From an uncultured Bacteroidales bacterium (GTDB taxonomy: Bacteria; Bacteroidota; Bacteroidia; Bacteroidales; P3): 64,000 nt of DNA. Both the position numbers and the translations under genes were made by a program. Position 1 is the first letter of the stretch, and the number at the start of each line of letters is the position of its first letter. Below are positions 16,525-25,059 of this stretch, one piece after another. Below the pieces are notes generated by a model. That model was not told the DNA's origin, searched no databases, and saw only the letters and a program-made list of their open reading frames with translations. The stretch lies in contig CAMVMX010000003.1 in the NCBI GenBank assembly GCA_947168665.1, positions 62,001 through 126,000 on the forward strand, given 5' to 3'.

Positions 16525-17508
16525 ATGGCTATAAAACGTTCTTTTGCAAGCCTTTTTGCTGTTTCGCTGCTTGCACTGACCTCCGTAGTGGCAGTCTCTT
16601 GCCGCAAGTCACAGTCGGTTCGTCCCGTCGCGGTGGTTCCGGGGCCGCCCGCCTATTCGGATGCCACGCAGTGGTATGTGGCCGACCGAAACGCCCCGGT
16701 CGACATTTTCTACATCATCTCCACCGAGACCGGCGACTATACTCTCGGCGCGCAACCTTGCCACTTTGCCGACACTTACAACGACAGCATCCGCGCCCTC
16801 CTCTACGGCGAGATGAAGGGAGTGGACGACATCCTTTGCGGCAACTTCAATTTCTATTCGCCTTACTACCGCCAGTGCACCCTTCAGACTTTTGCTTCCG
16901 ATAGTCTTGTCGACAGTCGGTTGCCCCTTGCCCTGACCGATGTGCGCCGCGCTTTTGCCTATTATTTGGCCCACCTCAACCAGGGGAGGCCGTTCATCCT
17001 TGCGGGTTTCAGCCAGGGGGCTGCCGCCGTGGTGGACCTGATGGAGCGTCTCGACTCGGCCGACTATAGCCGCATGGTGGCCGCATACGTCATCGGTTGG
17101 CGCGTCACCGACGCTGACATTGCTCGTAGCCCCTACCTGCGTGCGGCCAAGGACAGCGCTGACCTCGGCGTCACGGTGTGCTACAACTCTGTGCGCGACA
17201 ACAGTTGTGCCATCCCCATGATTAGCCGTGGCAACCGCATGGCTATCAACCCCGTCAACTGGCACACCGATGCCACGCCCGCACGGTTTGTCAGTCCCCT
17301 CTCGCCCGACACGCTCACCGTCGCCCTCGACACCGCGTCGCTTCTGCTCCACCTCGGCGGCTACACCCGCACCGACTATATCCTGCCCCTCATCGGCCGC
17401 GAAGGCAACTACCACAGCCTCGAGATTTCCCTCTACAGGCAGGCCCTCCGCCGCAACGTCGCCCTCCGTGCCGAGCGCTACCTCGCCACTGCCGGCACGC
17501 CCCGTTAG
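16525..17508 (+). CDS. DUF3089 alpha/beta-hydrolase-like lipoprotein
   Basis: A 327-aa protein. The start at ATG 16525 gives a signal peptide with a lipobox-like cysteine (VAVSC). The mature protein has the DUF3089 (PF11288) pattern: DIFYIISTE, HFADTYND, FNFYSPYYRQ, then the nucleophile-elbow motif G-F-S-Q-G after FILAG, and a late NWHTD. Family members are alpha/beta hydrolases related to lipases, of unknown substrate. The context is monocistronic: dnaE diverges on the left and a helicase converges on the right with 26 bp between stops. A periplasmic or surface esterase is the best inference. Confidence 0.85.
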   Translation: MAIKRSFASLFAVSLLALTSVVAVSCRKSQSVRPVAVVPGPPAYSDATQWYVADRNAPVDIFYIISTETGDYTLGAQPCHFADTYNDSIRALLYGEMKGVDDILCGNFNFYSPYYRQCTLQTFASDSLVDSRLPLALTDVRRAFAYYLAHLNQGRPFILAGFSQGAAAVVDLMERLDSADYSRMVAAYVIGWRVTDADIARSPYLRAAKDSADLGVTVCYNSVRDNSCAIPMISRGNRMAINPVNWHTDATPARFVSPLSPDTLTVALDTASLLLHLGGYTRTDYILPLIGREGNYHSLEISLYRQALRRNVALRAERYLATAGTPR

Positions 17509-17534
17509 GCACCCGCCGCTCCCTCCGCCGAGGG

Positions 17535-19604
17535 TCAGGCAATCGTGCAGGAACGTCGGCTCAGCCGACTGAAAGCTTTGCTGCTTTTCGGTGTCGTGCT
17601 TAGGAGTTTCAGGAAGTCTTCGTCAGACAGCGTGCCGTCGTTGAACGCCAGCACAAGGCGCTCGTTCTCATCGTTCTCGCTGTCCTCATTGGTATCCAGA
17701 GCTTTCCCGTTCTTCCGCGCCTCCGCCCTCAAAATGATATACGCCGACAGGCATTCGGGGCATATCTTTATGAGCTTCTTGCAGACGGTCGTATTCGGGT
17801 TGCCGACATGGGTGTTGATTCTCGCCTCCAGCAGTAGTTGTTTCTTGTCGATGCCCTTCCTGTCGTCCGAGTCGTTGGCGGCCAGGATGATTTGGTAGTC
17901 CATGTCGTAGGCTTCGTCATACCGCTCCAGCTCATACAGGGCGCGCTCCTTGATGAACATGGCCTCCAAGCATGTCCTTCGGCCCAGCACCAAGTCGGCA
18001 TAGCCGATGGCTTCCTCATACCGCCTCCCATAGAGGCACAACACAGCGTTCAGGAAGTCGCACGTCATGTTGCTGTCCTTCAGCAGTGCCACGCCCTCGG
18101 TCTCTCCCATCAGGCAATCGTCGTCCAGCATCACGTCGAACATGCGTTTGGCAAGTAGTGCCGCGTTGCGGTAGTCGCCCTTGTGGCACTTCTCCACCAC
18201 GTAAGTCAGGCAGGTGTGCGCAGCGCCGTCGTAGTCCTTGTTTCTCAGGCAGCTGTATATTCTTTCCCCAATCTCCATTTCGTCGTCAATCAGAGCGGTG
18301 TCGTTGTAGGAGTTGGCGAAAGCCTTGATTTCGGGGTCGAGGATGATGTGGTGCTGCATCAAGGGGTTGCTCAGCGTCAGCCCCTCCAACGAGCGCATCC
18401 GGCTGATGGCCACGTATGCCTGTCCCGATGTAAAGAGTCCGCGCTTGAGGTCGAAGTGCATGCGGTCGAAGGTCATGCCCTGCGACTTGTGGATCGTGAT
18501 GGCCCATGCCAGCTTCAACGGGTATTGGGTGAAGGTGCCCACCACCTCCGACTTCATCTGTTTCGTCTCTCGGTCATACACCCGCTCAAAGCTTTCCCAC
18601 ACGGTCTGCCCCACGTTCACCTCGGTGCCGTCCTTCAGGGTCACGGTGATGGTGTCCTCGCTCAGGCTCGACACTTTTGCAATCGTGCCGTTCACGCAGC
18701 TGCGCGAAATGTTCTTGCAGAAGATGACCTGTGCCCCTACTTTCAGCTTCAGCAGCTCCGGCACGATAAAGTCTCTTGCGTTGAATTTGCCTGTCACCTT
18801 GCCCGTATAGCAAAACTCCTCGCCCTCCAGCGCGGCCAGTTTCTGTTCGTTCATCAGGTCTACCCGCTTGCGATAGGCGGATAGGATGACCGAGTAGTCT
18901 TCTGTGTCGTCGGAGAAGCTTACCTGTTGGTTGATCAGGTTTAGGTTCTGCTGCGTGCATTCGTCAATGCGCAGGCGGTTCAGCACGTCGAGGAAACGGC
19001 TGTCGCGTTGGCGATAGACCGTGCGGAACTCTATCTTGGGCAGGTTCATCCGCTTCAGCACATGTGCCTTGTAGAAGTAGGGCTTGCCCTTCTCCCACAG
19101 GTGGCTGAGCATATCCTCGTCGGCGGGGTCGGCCACCACGGGCGGCAGCTGGAACAGGTCGCCCACAAATACCACCTGTTTGCCGCCAAAGGGCATGTGG
19201 GTGTCGAACGCCGTGCGCAGGTAGCGGTCCATACCGTCCACCATGTCGCACCGCACCATCGACACCTCGTCCACGATGATGGTGTCAATGTGCTGCAGCA
19301 ATTGTCGCTTCTCCTCCGACACCTTCATGATTGTCTTAGGGCCTATCACCTCAAAGGGGAAGCCGAAGAAAGAGTGCATCGTCTGTCCGCCTACATTGAT
19401 GGCGGCAATGCCCGTCGGGGCCAGCACCAAGAAGTTCTTGGCTACCCGCTCCTGAATCTCCTTGATGAAAGTGGACTTGCCCGTCCCCGCCTTGCCCGTG
19501 ATAAAGAGGCTGGTGTTGGTACTCTCAATCAGATTGAATGCCGTCTGCTGGTCGGCATCCATGGTGTAGGTTTGCTGCTGTGTCGTGTCATTCTTTGTTT
19601 CCAT
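17535..19604 (-). CDS. PIF1-like SF1B DNA helicase with C-terminal helical extension
   Basis: A 689-aa protein. Motifs in order: Walker A GKAGTGKST (about 37-45), motif Ia LAPTGIAA, Walker B IIVDEVSM, motif III GDLFQLPPV, motif IV YRQRD, then the C-terminal RecA fold with IHKSQGMTFD and motif VI YVAISRMRS. This is the PIF1/RecD-like layout (5'-3' translocating ATPase). About 240 residues after motif VI are helical and repeat-like and do not belong to the helicase core; they could be TPR-like. It opens the accessory island. Its promoter has a distinctive inverted-repeat operator also found at 24.95 kb. Such PIF1-like genes can be chromosomal maintenance helicases or belong to mobile and defence regions. 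Confidence 0.88.
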   Translation of the reverse strand: METKNDTTQQQTYTMDADQQTAFNLIESTNTSLFITGKAGTGKSTFIKEIQERVAKNFLVLAPTGIAAINVGGQTMHSFFGFPFEVIGPKTIMKVSEEKRQLLQHIDTIIVDEVSMVRCDMVDGMDRYLRTAFDTHMPFGGKQVVFVGDLFQLPPVVADPADEDMLSHLWEKGKPYFYKAHVLKRMNLPKIEFRTVYRQRDSRFLDVLNRLRIDECTQQNLNLINQQVSFSDDTEDYSVILSAYRKRVDLMNEQKLAALEGEEFCYTGKVTGKFNARDFIVPELLKLKVGAQVIFCKNISRSCVNGTIAKVSSLSEDTITVTLKDGTEVNVGQTVWESFERVYDRETKQMKSEVVGTFTQYPLKLAWAITIHKSQGMTFDRMHFDLKRGLFTSGQAYVAISRMRSLEGLTLSNPLMQHHIILDPEIKAFANSYNDTALIDDEMEIGERIYSCLRNKDYDGAAHTCLTYVVEKCHKGDYRNAALLAKRMFDVMLDDDCLMGETEGVALLKDSNMTCDFLNAVLCLYGRRYEEAIGYADLVLGRRTCLEAMFIKERALYELERYDEAYDMDYQIILAANDSDDRKGIDKKQLLLEARINTHVGNPNTTVCKKLIKICPECLSAYIILRAEARKNGKALDTNEDSENDENERLVLAFNDGTLSDEDFLKLLSTTPKSSKAFSRLSRRSCTIA

Positions 19605-19635
19605 AATCTGGTCGGTTTTTGTTTGTTTCTGGCTG

Positions 19636-19670
19636 CAAAATTACACCTTCGGGGTGCAACCTTTTTGCAC
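19636..19670 (-). promoter_or_regulatory. Promoter of the PIF1-like gene with three TTGCAC-type half sites
   Basis: Minus-strand -7 element TAATTTTG (19636-19643). In plus sense TTACAC (19641-19646), 7 bp, GTGCAA (19654-19659), 5 bp and TTGCAC (19665-19670) form alternating inverted half sites just upstream of and touching the -7 element, the position of a repressor site. The same three half sites with the same spacing occur at 24950-24979. Confidence 0.6.
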
Positions 19671-19710
19671 GCTTTGTTTTATATGGCATTATAGAGGGGA
19701 GAGAATGGGG

Positions 19711-19767
19711 AATTTCGTACAGAAAAACGACTTTTTCTCGTTTATCTGTACGAAATTCGTATATTTG
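19711..19767 (+). promoter_or_regulatory. AbiEi promoter with a long inverted-repeat operator
   Basis: AATTTCGTACAGA (19711-19723) and TCTGTACGAAATT (19745-19757) are perfect 13-bp inverted arms. The inner AAACGA/TCGTTT pair extends the symmetry. The -7 element TATATTTG is at 19760-19767, so the right arm sits between -33 and -7. AbiEi-type antitoxins are known to autorepress through inverted repeats, which fits. Confidence 0.75.
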
Positions 19768-19791
19768 CAGTGTTGAAACAATCTCTGGAAA

Positions 19792-20421
19792 ATGACAAAA
19801 CAAACACTGAATCAGGTTGGTAACACTCCATTTACGTCAGCTGTCCTGGCTTCGTTGTACCCAGAAACCCGTCAAATCAACGACAAGGCACGCCGTATGG
19901 AGCAGGAGGGGCATATCATCCGGCTCAAGCGCGGACTTTATGTGCGCAGTTCCGACGATGGAGCCACAATCATCCCCATGCTGATAGCAAACCATATTTA
20001 TGGCCCGTCATACGTCAGTATGCATACGGCTTTGCGGCATTATGGGCTGATTCCCGAGCGGGTGTATGAAACCCAGTCGATGACCATCAAGCATAGCCGC
20101 AGTTTCGACACACCGATTGGGCGCTTTTCCTACCACTCGTGCCCACCGAACTATTTCCCCCTTGGCATCAGACAGGAGTCGCAGGGCAACGACACCTATC
20201 TCATCGCCTCGCCTGAAAAGGCCTTGTGCGACCTTATTGTAAAAACTCCTGGGCTTGCCACCACCAGTATCAAAAGCCTCAATGGTTGGCTGGCAGAAGA
20301 CTTGCGCTTCGATATGGATGCCATCAACCATTTCGATGTGGCACTATTGGAGCAATGCGGCAAACTGGCATCAGTGAAAAACAACATGATAACCCTATTA
20401 ATAAAACTGATACAACGATAA
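19792..20421 (+). CDS. AbiEi-family antitoxin / transcriptional regulator (no AbiEii toxin found)
   Basis: A 209-aa protein. The N-terminal winged-helix region (residues 10-50) contains FTSAVLASLYPE, ARRMEQEGHI and RLKRGLYV. It is followed by the AbiEi body: YGPSYVSMHTALRHYGLIPE and PEKALCDLIV. This is the layout of type IV toxin-antitoxin AbiEi antitoxins, which bind their own promoter and neutralise a nucleotidyltransferase toxin (AbiEii). The start is fixed by a TATATTTG element 25 bp upstream. No AbiEii-like frame follows: the next 266 bp are non-coding or remnant-like and the next gene is antisense. It may be a solitary regulator or the survivor of a broken pair. Confidence 0.83.
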   Translation: MTKQTLNQVGNTPFTSAVLASLYPETRQINDKARRMEQEGHIIRLKRGLYVRSSDDGATIIPMLIANHIYGPSYVSMHTALRHYGLIPERVYETQSMTIKHSRSFDTPIGRFSYHSCPPNYFPLGIRQESQGNDTYLIASPEKALCDLIVKTPGLATTSIKSLNGWLAEDLRFDMDAINHFDVALLEQCGKLASVKNNMITLLIKLIQR

Positions 20422-20687
20422 TACCCCACATTCTCGTCATCCAGAGCAACGAATACAGCCTCTAGCAGACAAGAATGGTTTGGTGTGAATAATTGTCACC
20501 TTTTTTCAATATTGTTTTTGGGGAGAGGATATACTACTAGAGCTATCACCAGAAAGTCATCGACTGGCTGCAAATGAACTATTACAGCACCTACTATTAT
20601 TATTTGTTATTCAATGCCGGTATTAACATTCGTACATTCATGCATTTATACATTCTCATATTTAGGCAATAACACACACCTGATTTC
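20422..20687. other. Spacer after abiEi where a toxin gene would be expected; no intact gene
   Basis: No frame resembling an AbiEii nucleotidyltransferase. A short plus-strand stretch around 20535-20670 reads as a Tyr-rich peptide (SYHQKVIDWLQ...) ending at a stop without a convincing start. It may be a decayed gene end. Confidence 0.4.
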
Positions 20688-22343
20688 CTATTCTATTACA
20701 ACCCATCTGCCACTTCTATCATCACCCTCTCTTTTTAGTTTGCCATTTGCACGAAGATGTTTGATGTCTCGAGATATGGTTCTTAGAGATACATGAAGCA
20801 TATTAGCAAGATTATTCATCGTAACTGTAGGAGTAAGCCGCATCAGACGAATAACTTCCTTTCGTCTCTTATCTGCTGCTTTCTCATCTATGACATTTTC
20901 TGTGACATGTTCTGCGACATTTTCTATGACACTATCTACAGTATTGCTTATAACATCAATATTATCAACCACTTTACCTGTAACATTATCTATGACATCA
21001 TCTGTGACATCAGGATTCCATACCTCGCCTAAAGGAAGGATATGACCCTCTTTGTCCATGCTCAGTTCTTCGCATACAAACTCTGGGTGGCAAGGGATAC
21101 GGATGATGAAATAAGTATGTTCGTCATCTACATCAATAATCGCATTTGGCGATCCGTTCTTTTTTAGTTCCTCATGAATCGTTGGAAGGCCTGTTCCCCT
21201 GCCCTCAGTCAGATGCAGTTCTTTCAAGAACTCGCCCAAACGTGGGTTTCGATATCGGCGGGCATGTATTCTTCTGCCAGATCTTAAATCATCCAATTTG
21301 ATACTTCTCTCGGCACCGCCATAGCTAATGATTTCTATTTGGTCAGGCATGATGTTCACTTCTACAGGCTGATATTCATCATATTTTCGGTGATAATACG
21401 CATTTACCAAGCTTTCTTCAAGTGCTTGATAGGGATAGTTATACGTCACTATGGAGTGTTCATCGTGTTTGGGTTTGTGAATATTCTTCCGTATCACCAT
21501 ATACTTCAAATACTCCAAAGCCTTCCTAAGCGTTAGGTGAACTGGCCCTCTGAACGGCTCTGTCTCAGTGAAATTGTTAGGGTCCCCATCCTTGCCTTTG
21601 GGATAAAATACAAAATCTATCTGCGTACCGGGGAAGAATCGCTCAGGGTGATATGAGAACATCATCAGTGCCACATTCTTAATGCGAGTTTGCTCAGTAG
21701 GTCCCTCCAGCAAGTTCATTTGTTCGAGTACTTGCATTGCCGTCAGATGCTCCATTTCACGAACTAGTGAGCTCTTCGTTTCAGCCAGATAGTCTCGGAT
21801 TAATAACATGGAAATGTCCTCTGGCGTAGCTTTTATATTACCTCTGTCGTCAAACGGCACACGGTTCACCATATTCATTAACTCGGCCAAATAGTCATCT
21901 TTGGCCACTATCGAACTTGAATTATATCGGATGTAGTAGTTGGACTTCTTTTCCCTATCTCTAGCTGTAACATTTTCAGGTACCTTATAGGGTCTCCTAT
22001 CCCCTGCCGTCACCCATATTACCATAACTATCTTCCCATCCACTGGTTCAAAGTACACACGCGGTTGGTAGTAGGGTACGATAAGGTTATTGTAGCCTAT
22101 CATGGCCTTCTCTATAGGCTCGATTTCGTTGATGTCGATACCCACCACCGGCCGTACAGCTCGTCCATTCACTTCGTCAACACCTACAACAATATATCCA
22201 CCGCAGGTATCGTCAAAGTCATTTGCAAACGCACATATTGTGCGGTAGATAGCATCAGGGTTCCAACCCCTTTTATACTCCACCCTATGGTCTTCGACAA
22301 TCTGACCACCCAACAAGTCTTCTATATTAATTGGTAGTGACAT
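20688..22343 (-). CDS. AlbA_2 (Schlafen-like) ATP-binding protein with C-terminal HTH
   Basis: A 551-aa protein. The N-terminal AlbA_2/Schlafen-type domain (PF04326) includes E-Y-K-R-G near residue 24 and GGYIVVGVDE. The middle region resembles the HATPase_c_4 module (PF13749): ALEESLVNAYYHR, IEIISYGG and GRGTGLPTI. Residues about 440-490 form an unusual valine/asparagine-rich low-complexity linker (repeats like DNV, ENV, DVI). The protein ends in a winged HTH: MNNLANMLHVSLRTISRDI, then LKREG. Such proteins are commonly annotated as ATP-binding or RecG-like regulators and often sit in defence or mobile regions. It is monocistronic, converging on abiEi. Confidence 0.85.
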   Translation of the reverse strand: MSLPINIEDLLGGQIVEDHRVEYKRGWNPDAIYRTICAFANDFDDTCGGYIVVGVDEVNGRAVRPVVGIDINEIEPIEKAMIGYNNLIVPYYQPRVYFEPVDGKIVMVIWVTAGDRRPYKVPENVTARDREKKSNYYIRYNSSSIVAKDDYLAELMNMVNRVPFDDRGNIKATPEDISMLLIRDYLAETKSSLVREMEHLTAMQVLEQMNLLEGPTEQTRIKNVALMMFSYHPERFFPGTQIDFVFYPKGKDGDPNNFTETEPFRGPVHLTLRKALEYLKYMVIRKNIHKPKHDEHSIVTYNYPYQALEESLVNAYYHRKYDEYQPVEVNIMPDQIEIISYGGAERSIKLDDLRSGRRIHARRYRNPRLGEFLKELHLTEGRGTGLPTIHEELKKNGSPNAIIDVDDEHTYFIIRIPCHPEFVCEELSMDKEGHILPLGEVWNPDVTDDVIDNVTGKVVDNIDVISNTVDSVIENVAEHVTENVIDEKAADKRRKEVIRLMRLTPTVTMNNLANMLHVSLRTISRDIKHLRANGKLKREGDDRSGRWVVIE

Positions 22344-22410
22344 ATTATGATAACGTTTTGTTCGCTGTTTTATTGTACATTATAAATGACCATCTACATT
22401 GTTGCTTGGC

Positions 22411-22453
22411 GGATTGAAAATCCTTATACTTAATGGGTCGGGATTGCAAATCC
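22411..22453. repeat. Pair of GGATTGNAAATCC palindromic units
   Basis: GGATTGAAAATCC (22411-22423) and GGATTGCAAATCC (22441-22453) are near-identical palindromes whose starts are 30 bp apart. They lie in the 179-bp spacer between two minus-strand genes. They could be a dispersed repeat remnant or operators of the downstream AlbA_2 gene. Confidence 0.45.
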
Positions 22454-22522
22454 AGATCAACGGCACGGTGTCGAACATCCGCTACAACAGATACATTGTC
22501 CATACTATTCTAACAAGAGGCC

Positions 22523-24715
22523 TCATTTAACCATTTCTATTAATGGCCTTATCTTGGTATCATATTCAGCATTGCCAAAATTCACTATTACAAGATTTCT
22601 CTTGCATCGTGTCAGTCCTGTATACAACAATTCGTCGAAAGCAAGGTTGAAAGATGTTGTTTGATCATATATTGGCTCAATGATTAAAAATACAACCTCA
22701 CTCTCCCATCCTTTGAACGAATTAATAGTTGACACTTTTAGGACACCTGAATTCATCCAAAAATGGAGTTTTTTGTTGTCACGAATTTTCTTATAATCAT
22801 AGTTATACACTATAGATTTGAAAGAGTTCAGTTCCTTTTTATAATGCTCAATAAAATCAATGAAACTTGTATTTACAATTCCACATTTTTCACATTCTTC
22901 ATTCAATCTGTTTCTAAATTTTTCTGGCCAAAAAACAAACATGTCGTATATAGTGAATAACTTTGACAGGTGTTGCCGTAGTTTAATTGCTTCACGTTCA
23001 TCTAATTTTTCTCTCTTCGGAAACATATTCTCCGACAAATGACATGATATATTCTTGTACCACTCACCCATTTTTTCTGTATTATTCCCCATGTAGTTTA
23101 GTTGTGACATATACATCGCTTCTATTGTTTCCAGCATTGAACTTGTTCGTTCTCGTGAAGCGTATCGATAATAGCAATCAAATAGATGTAATAGCCATGC
23201 AGTGTAGCCTAGAATTGTAATGTCATTTGGAGATATGTTATTATTATGATTTTTAATGTTTTCTCGAATAATAGTGTATAACGCAGGAACAATATTATCA
23301 CCTTTAAGATACATATAATTTATATAGCCTTCTTTGTCAAATTGTTGACCTAAAAAATTGTATTTCCCATTTTCTGAAAAATCATCGATGTCATATTTTT
23401 CTCCAAAAATATTATGCTGAAAAGATTGAGCCAGATCCCTTACTTTGAAACCTGAACGAAAACATTGTTTTAGCTCTTTGACTCCCCGGACGTTTGTTAC
23501 AACATCCTTTTGTTCTATTGGCTGTCTATAGATGTTCTGTTTAACATCTCCAAAGAGAACGTAATCTCCATTCGGGTCACGGAAATATTTTTTTATGATT
23601 TCCATCCAGGGACGGTGGTAATCTTGAATCTCATCTATGAAAACGGCATCGTATTTTACAATCTCATTTTTAAGATTATCAAAAAGGGATATATTTGAGT
23701 AATAGTTCTGGTCTAAATAATCTCCGATATTGCTTTCAGGAATGTCTTCGGGTACTATTATCTCTACATTTAGATTATTCAACTCCGCATTAATAAACTG
23801 ATGATAATTAATAACAATGAAATTCTCCATGGGAAATATTTCATCAACATTCATCAGTTTGTCATGTATATAATTTTTTAGGGTGATATTATATGTAAGT
23901 ATCAGAATACGGGGGTTGTTGTTTCTGTTCAATGCATGTTTATACGCTTGGACTGCCCGTGCAGCCAACACGGTTGTTTTGCCTGATCCAAATACTCCTC
24001 TTACTCTCTGTTCTAAAACATCTGAATAAATGATTTCCTTTTGTTTTTTCGAGTAAATGTAGGGTACTCCTGCTGCTTGCATGTGAAGAGTAGGGGCAAG
24101 GATTCTTTTAAAGTTATCATATAAATCTCTAGTGAAAAGAAAGGACTGTTGTTCTTTGCTTAAATAGCGGTCTTTTAGTATATTCTTGAAACGCTCTTCT
24201 TCCAATCCGTCATTCCCGAATAAATCCACATTGTATTTTAAGAAATCTTGATATTTCCGCTCTTTCTTATATGGTTCAATAAGAAGATTCTCAACCTTAT
24301 ATTGGCTTGCGCAATGAAAGTACACAGCACAAGATACAATCCGAAAATGTCTTATATCGTGAATCTTCTTTTCCAGTAATTTGTCAACATGTAAGTCGAA
24401 TAGGTTGCTTTTGTACTTTAGCACCTGGTCAATGGGGGATTTTACTACAGATTTGTTTGGGGTATATATCCACCTCTTTTTGTCATCCAATGCGAAATTA
24501 TTAAGATTCCAATCCTTAACCTCAATTACCATTACGCCATTACCTTCACGCATTATCAATACATCAGGTCTGTCTCCGTTGAGGTATGGGTTGAAGTATA
24601 CCTCATACGAATCATCCAATAGATTGCCTAAAAAAAACAGCAAAGCCCATTCTCCTTCTGTTGGTTGTACTCGAAATAGTTTAATTTTTTCTATGTTAGG
24701 ATAAAAGATTGCCAT
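22523..24715 (-). CDS. NERD nuclease-domain superfamily I (UvrD-like) helicase
   Basis: A 730-aa protein. The N-terminal NERD domain (about residues 20-140) has a PD-(D/E)XK-type core: R-P-D-V-L-I, then M-V-I-E-V-K-D-W. The helicase has Walker A FGSGKTTVL near residue 243, Walker B VFIDEIQDYHRPW, motif III FGDVKQNIY, motif V STINSFKGWESEVV and motif VI YTGLTRCKRNLVIVN. The composition is clearly more A/T-rich and Asn/Lys/Ile-rich than genes on either side, suggesting horizontal acquisition. NERD helicases are frequent in phage-defence islands. The start ATG 24713-24715 gives a natural N-terminus. No partner gene of obvious function is adjacent; the nearest is a decayed ATPase. Confidence 0.87.
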   Translation of the reverse strand: MAIFYPNIEKIKLFRVQPTEGEWALLFFLGNLLDDSYEVYFNPYLNGDRPDVLIMREGNGVMVIEVKDWNLNNFALDDKKRWIYTPNKSVVKSPIDQVLKYKSNLFDLHVDKLLEKKIHDIRHFRIVSCAVYFHCASQYKVENLLIEPYKKERKYQDFLKYNVDLFGNDGLEEERFKNILKDRYLSKEQQSFLFTRDLYDNFKRILAPTLHMQAAGVPYIYSKKQKEIIYSDVLEQRVRGVFGSGKTTVLAARAVQAYKHALNRNNNPRILILTYNITLKNYIHDKLMNVDEIFPMENFIVINYHQFINAELNNLNVEIIVPEDIPESNIGDYLDQNYYSNISLFDNLKNEIVKYDAVFIDEIQDYHRPWMEIIKKYFRDPNGDYVLFGDVKQNIYRQPIEQKDVVTNVRGVKELKQCFRSGFKVRDLAQSFQHNIFGEKYDIDDFSENGKYNFLGQQFDKEGYINYMYLKGDNIVPALYTIIRENIKNHNNNISPNDITILGYTAWLLHLFDCYYRYASRERTSSMLETIEAMYMSQLNYMGNNTEKMGEWYKNISCHLSENMFPKREKLDEREAIKLRQHLSKLFTIYDMFVFWPEKFRNRLNEECEKCGIVNTSFIDFIEHYKKELNSFKSIVYNYDYKKIRDNKKLHFWMNSGVLKVSTINSFKGWESEVVFLIIEPIYDQTTSFNLAFDELLYTGLTRCKRNLVIVNFGNAEYDTKIRPLIEMVK

Positions 24716-24764
24716 ATTTATTCTAAATCAATATAAGATATTATTTCTCTACTTAACCCTGTTA

Positions 24765-24911
24765 TTATAGGGTGTCTTGAAAGCAGCAGAATGCCTTTAC
24801 CAAAGAGGTCTTGTCAGCACAGTTATGGGGGGGGGCTAATTCGAAATCAGCATTTTCTTCACCAAAGGAACGAAAGTTTTTCAGGCTAAATATCGGATTC
24901 GTATTTTTCAT
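24765..24911 (-). pseudogene. Remnant of a RecF/OLD-like AAA ATPase (N-terminal fragment)
   Basis: A 48-codon minus-strand remnant. Its start, IFSLKNFRSFGEENADFELAP, is the classic first strand of SMC/RecF-like AAA_15/AAA_21 ATPases. The glycine-rich Walker A that should follow is missing: a run of nine G (24827-24835, C on the coding strand) shifts the frame. Only a K-T-S-L-V-K-A tail of the P-loop survives before a premature stop. The rest of the gene is absent. Its promoter still carries a TAATTTTG element and the same operator as the PIF1-like gene. Confidence 0.75.
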
Positions 24912-24944
24912 TTTCTTGTGGTATTTCTGTTTCGTTTTCGGCTG

Positions 24945-24979
24945 CAAAATTACACCCTCGAAGTGCAATCTTATTGCGC
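24945..24979 (-). promoter_or_regulatory. Promoter of the ATPase remnant with the same three-half-site operator as at 19.64 kb
   Basis: Minus-strand TAATTTTG (24945-24952). In plus sense TTACAC (24950-24955), 7 bp, GTGCAA (24963-24968), 5 bp and TTGCGC (24974-24979) repeat the arrangement at 19641-19670. The similarity extends over about 33 bp. Confidence 0.55.
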
Positions 24980-25059
24980 GGTGGTTTTTCTGTCTATTTT
25001 TCGGTGTTTTCTGTTTCCTTTAATCTCATCAAGTTGTTCAGTTGCACCCTGTGGTCGTA

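Noticed and set aside
17540..17580. Terminator hairpin GTCGG-CTCAG-CCGAC between convergent genes
   Set aside because: The stem is only 5 bp, lies inside the 3' coding end of the helicase gene and has no T tract.
24827..24835. Phase-variable G9 tract controlling an active gene
   Set aside because: Changing tract length cannot restore a protein because the rest of the ATPase gene is absent.
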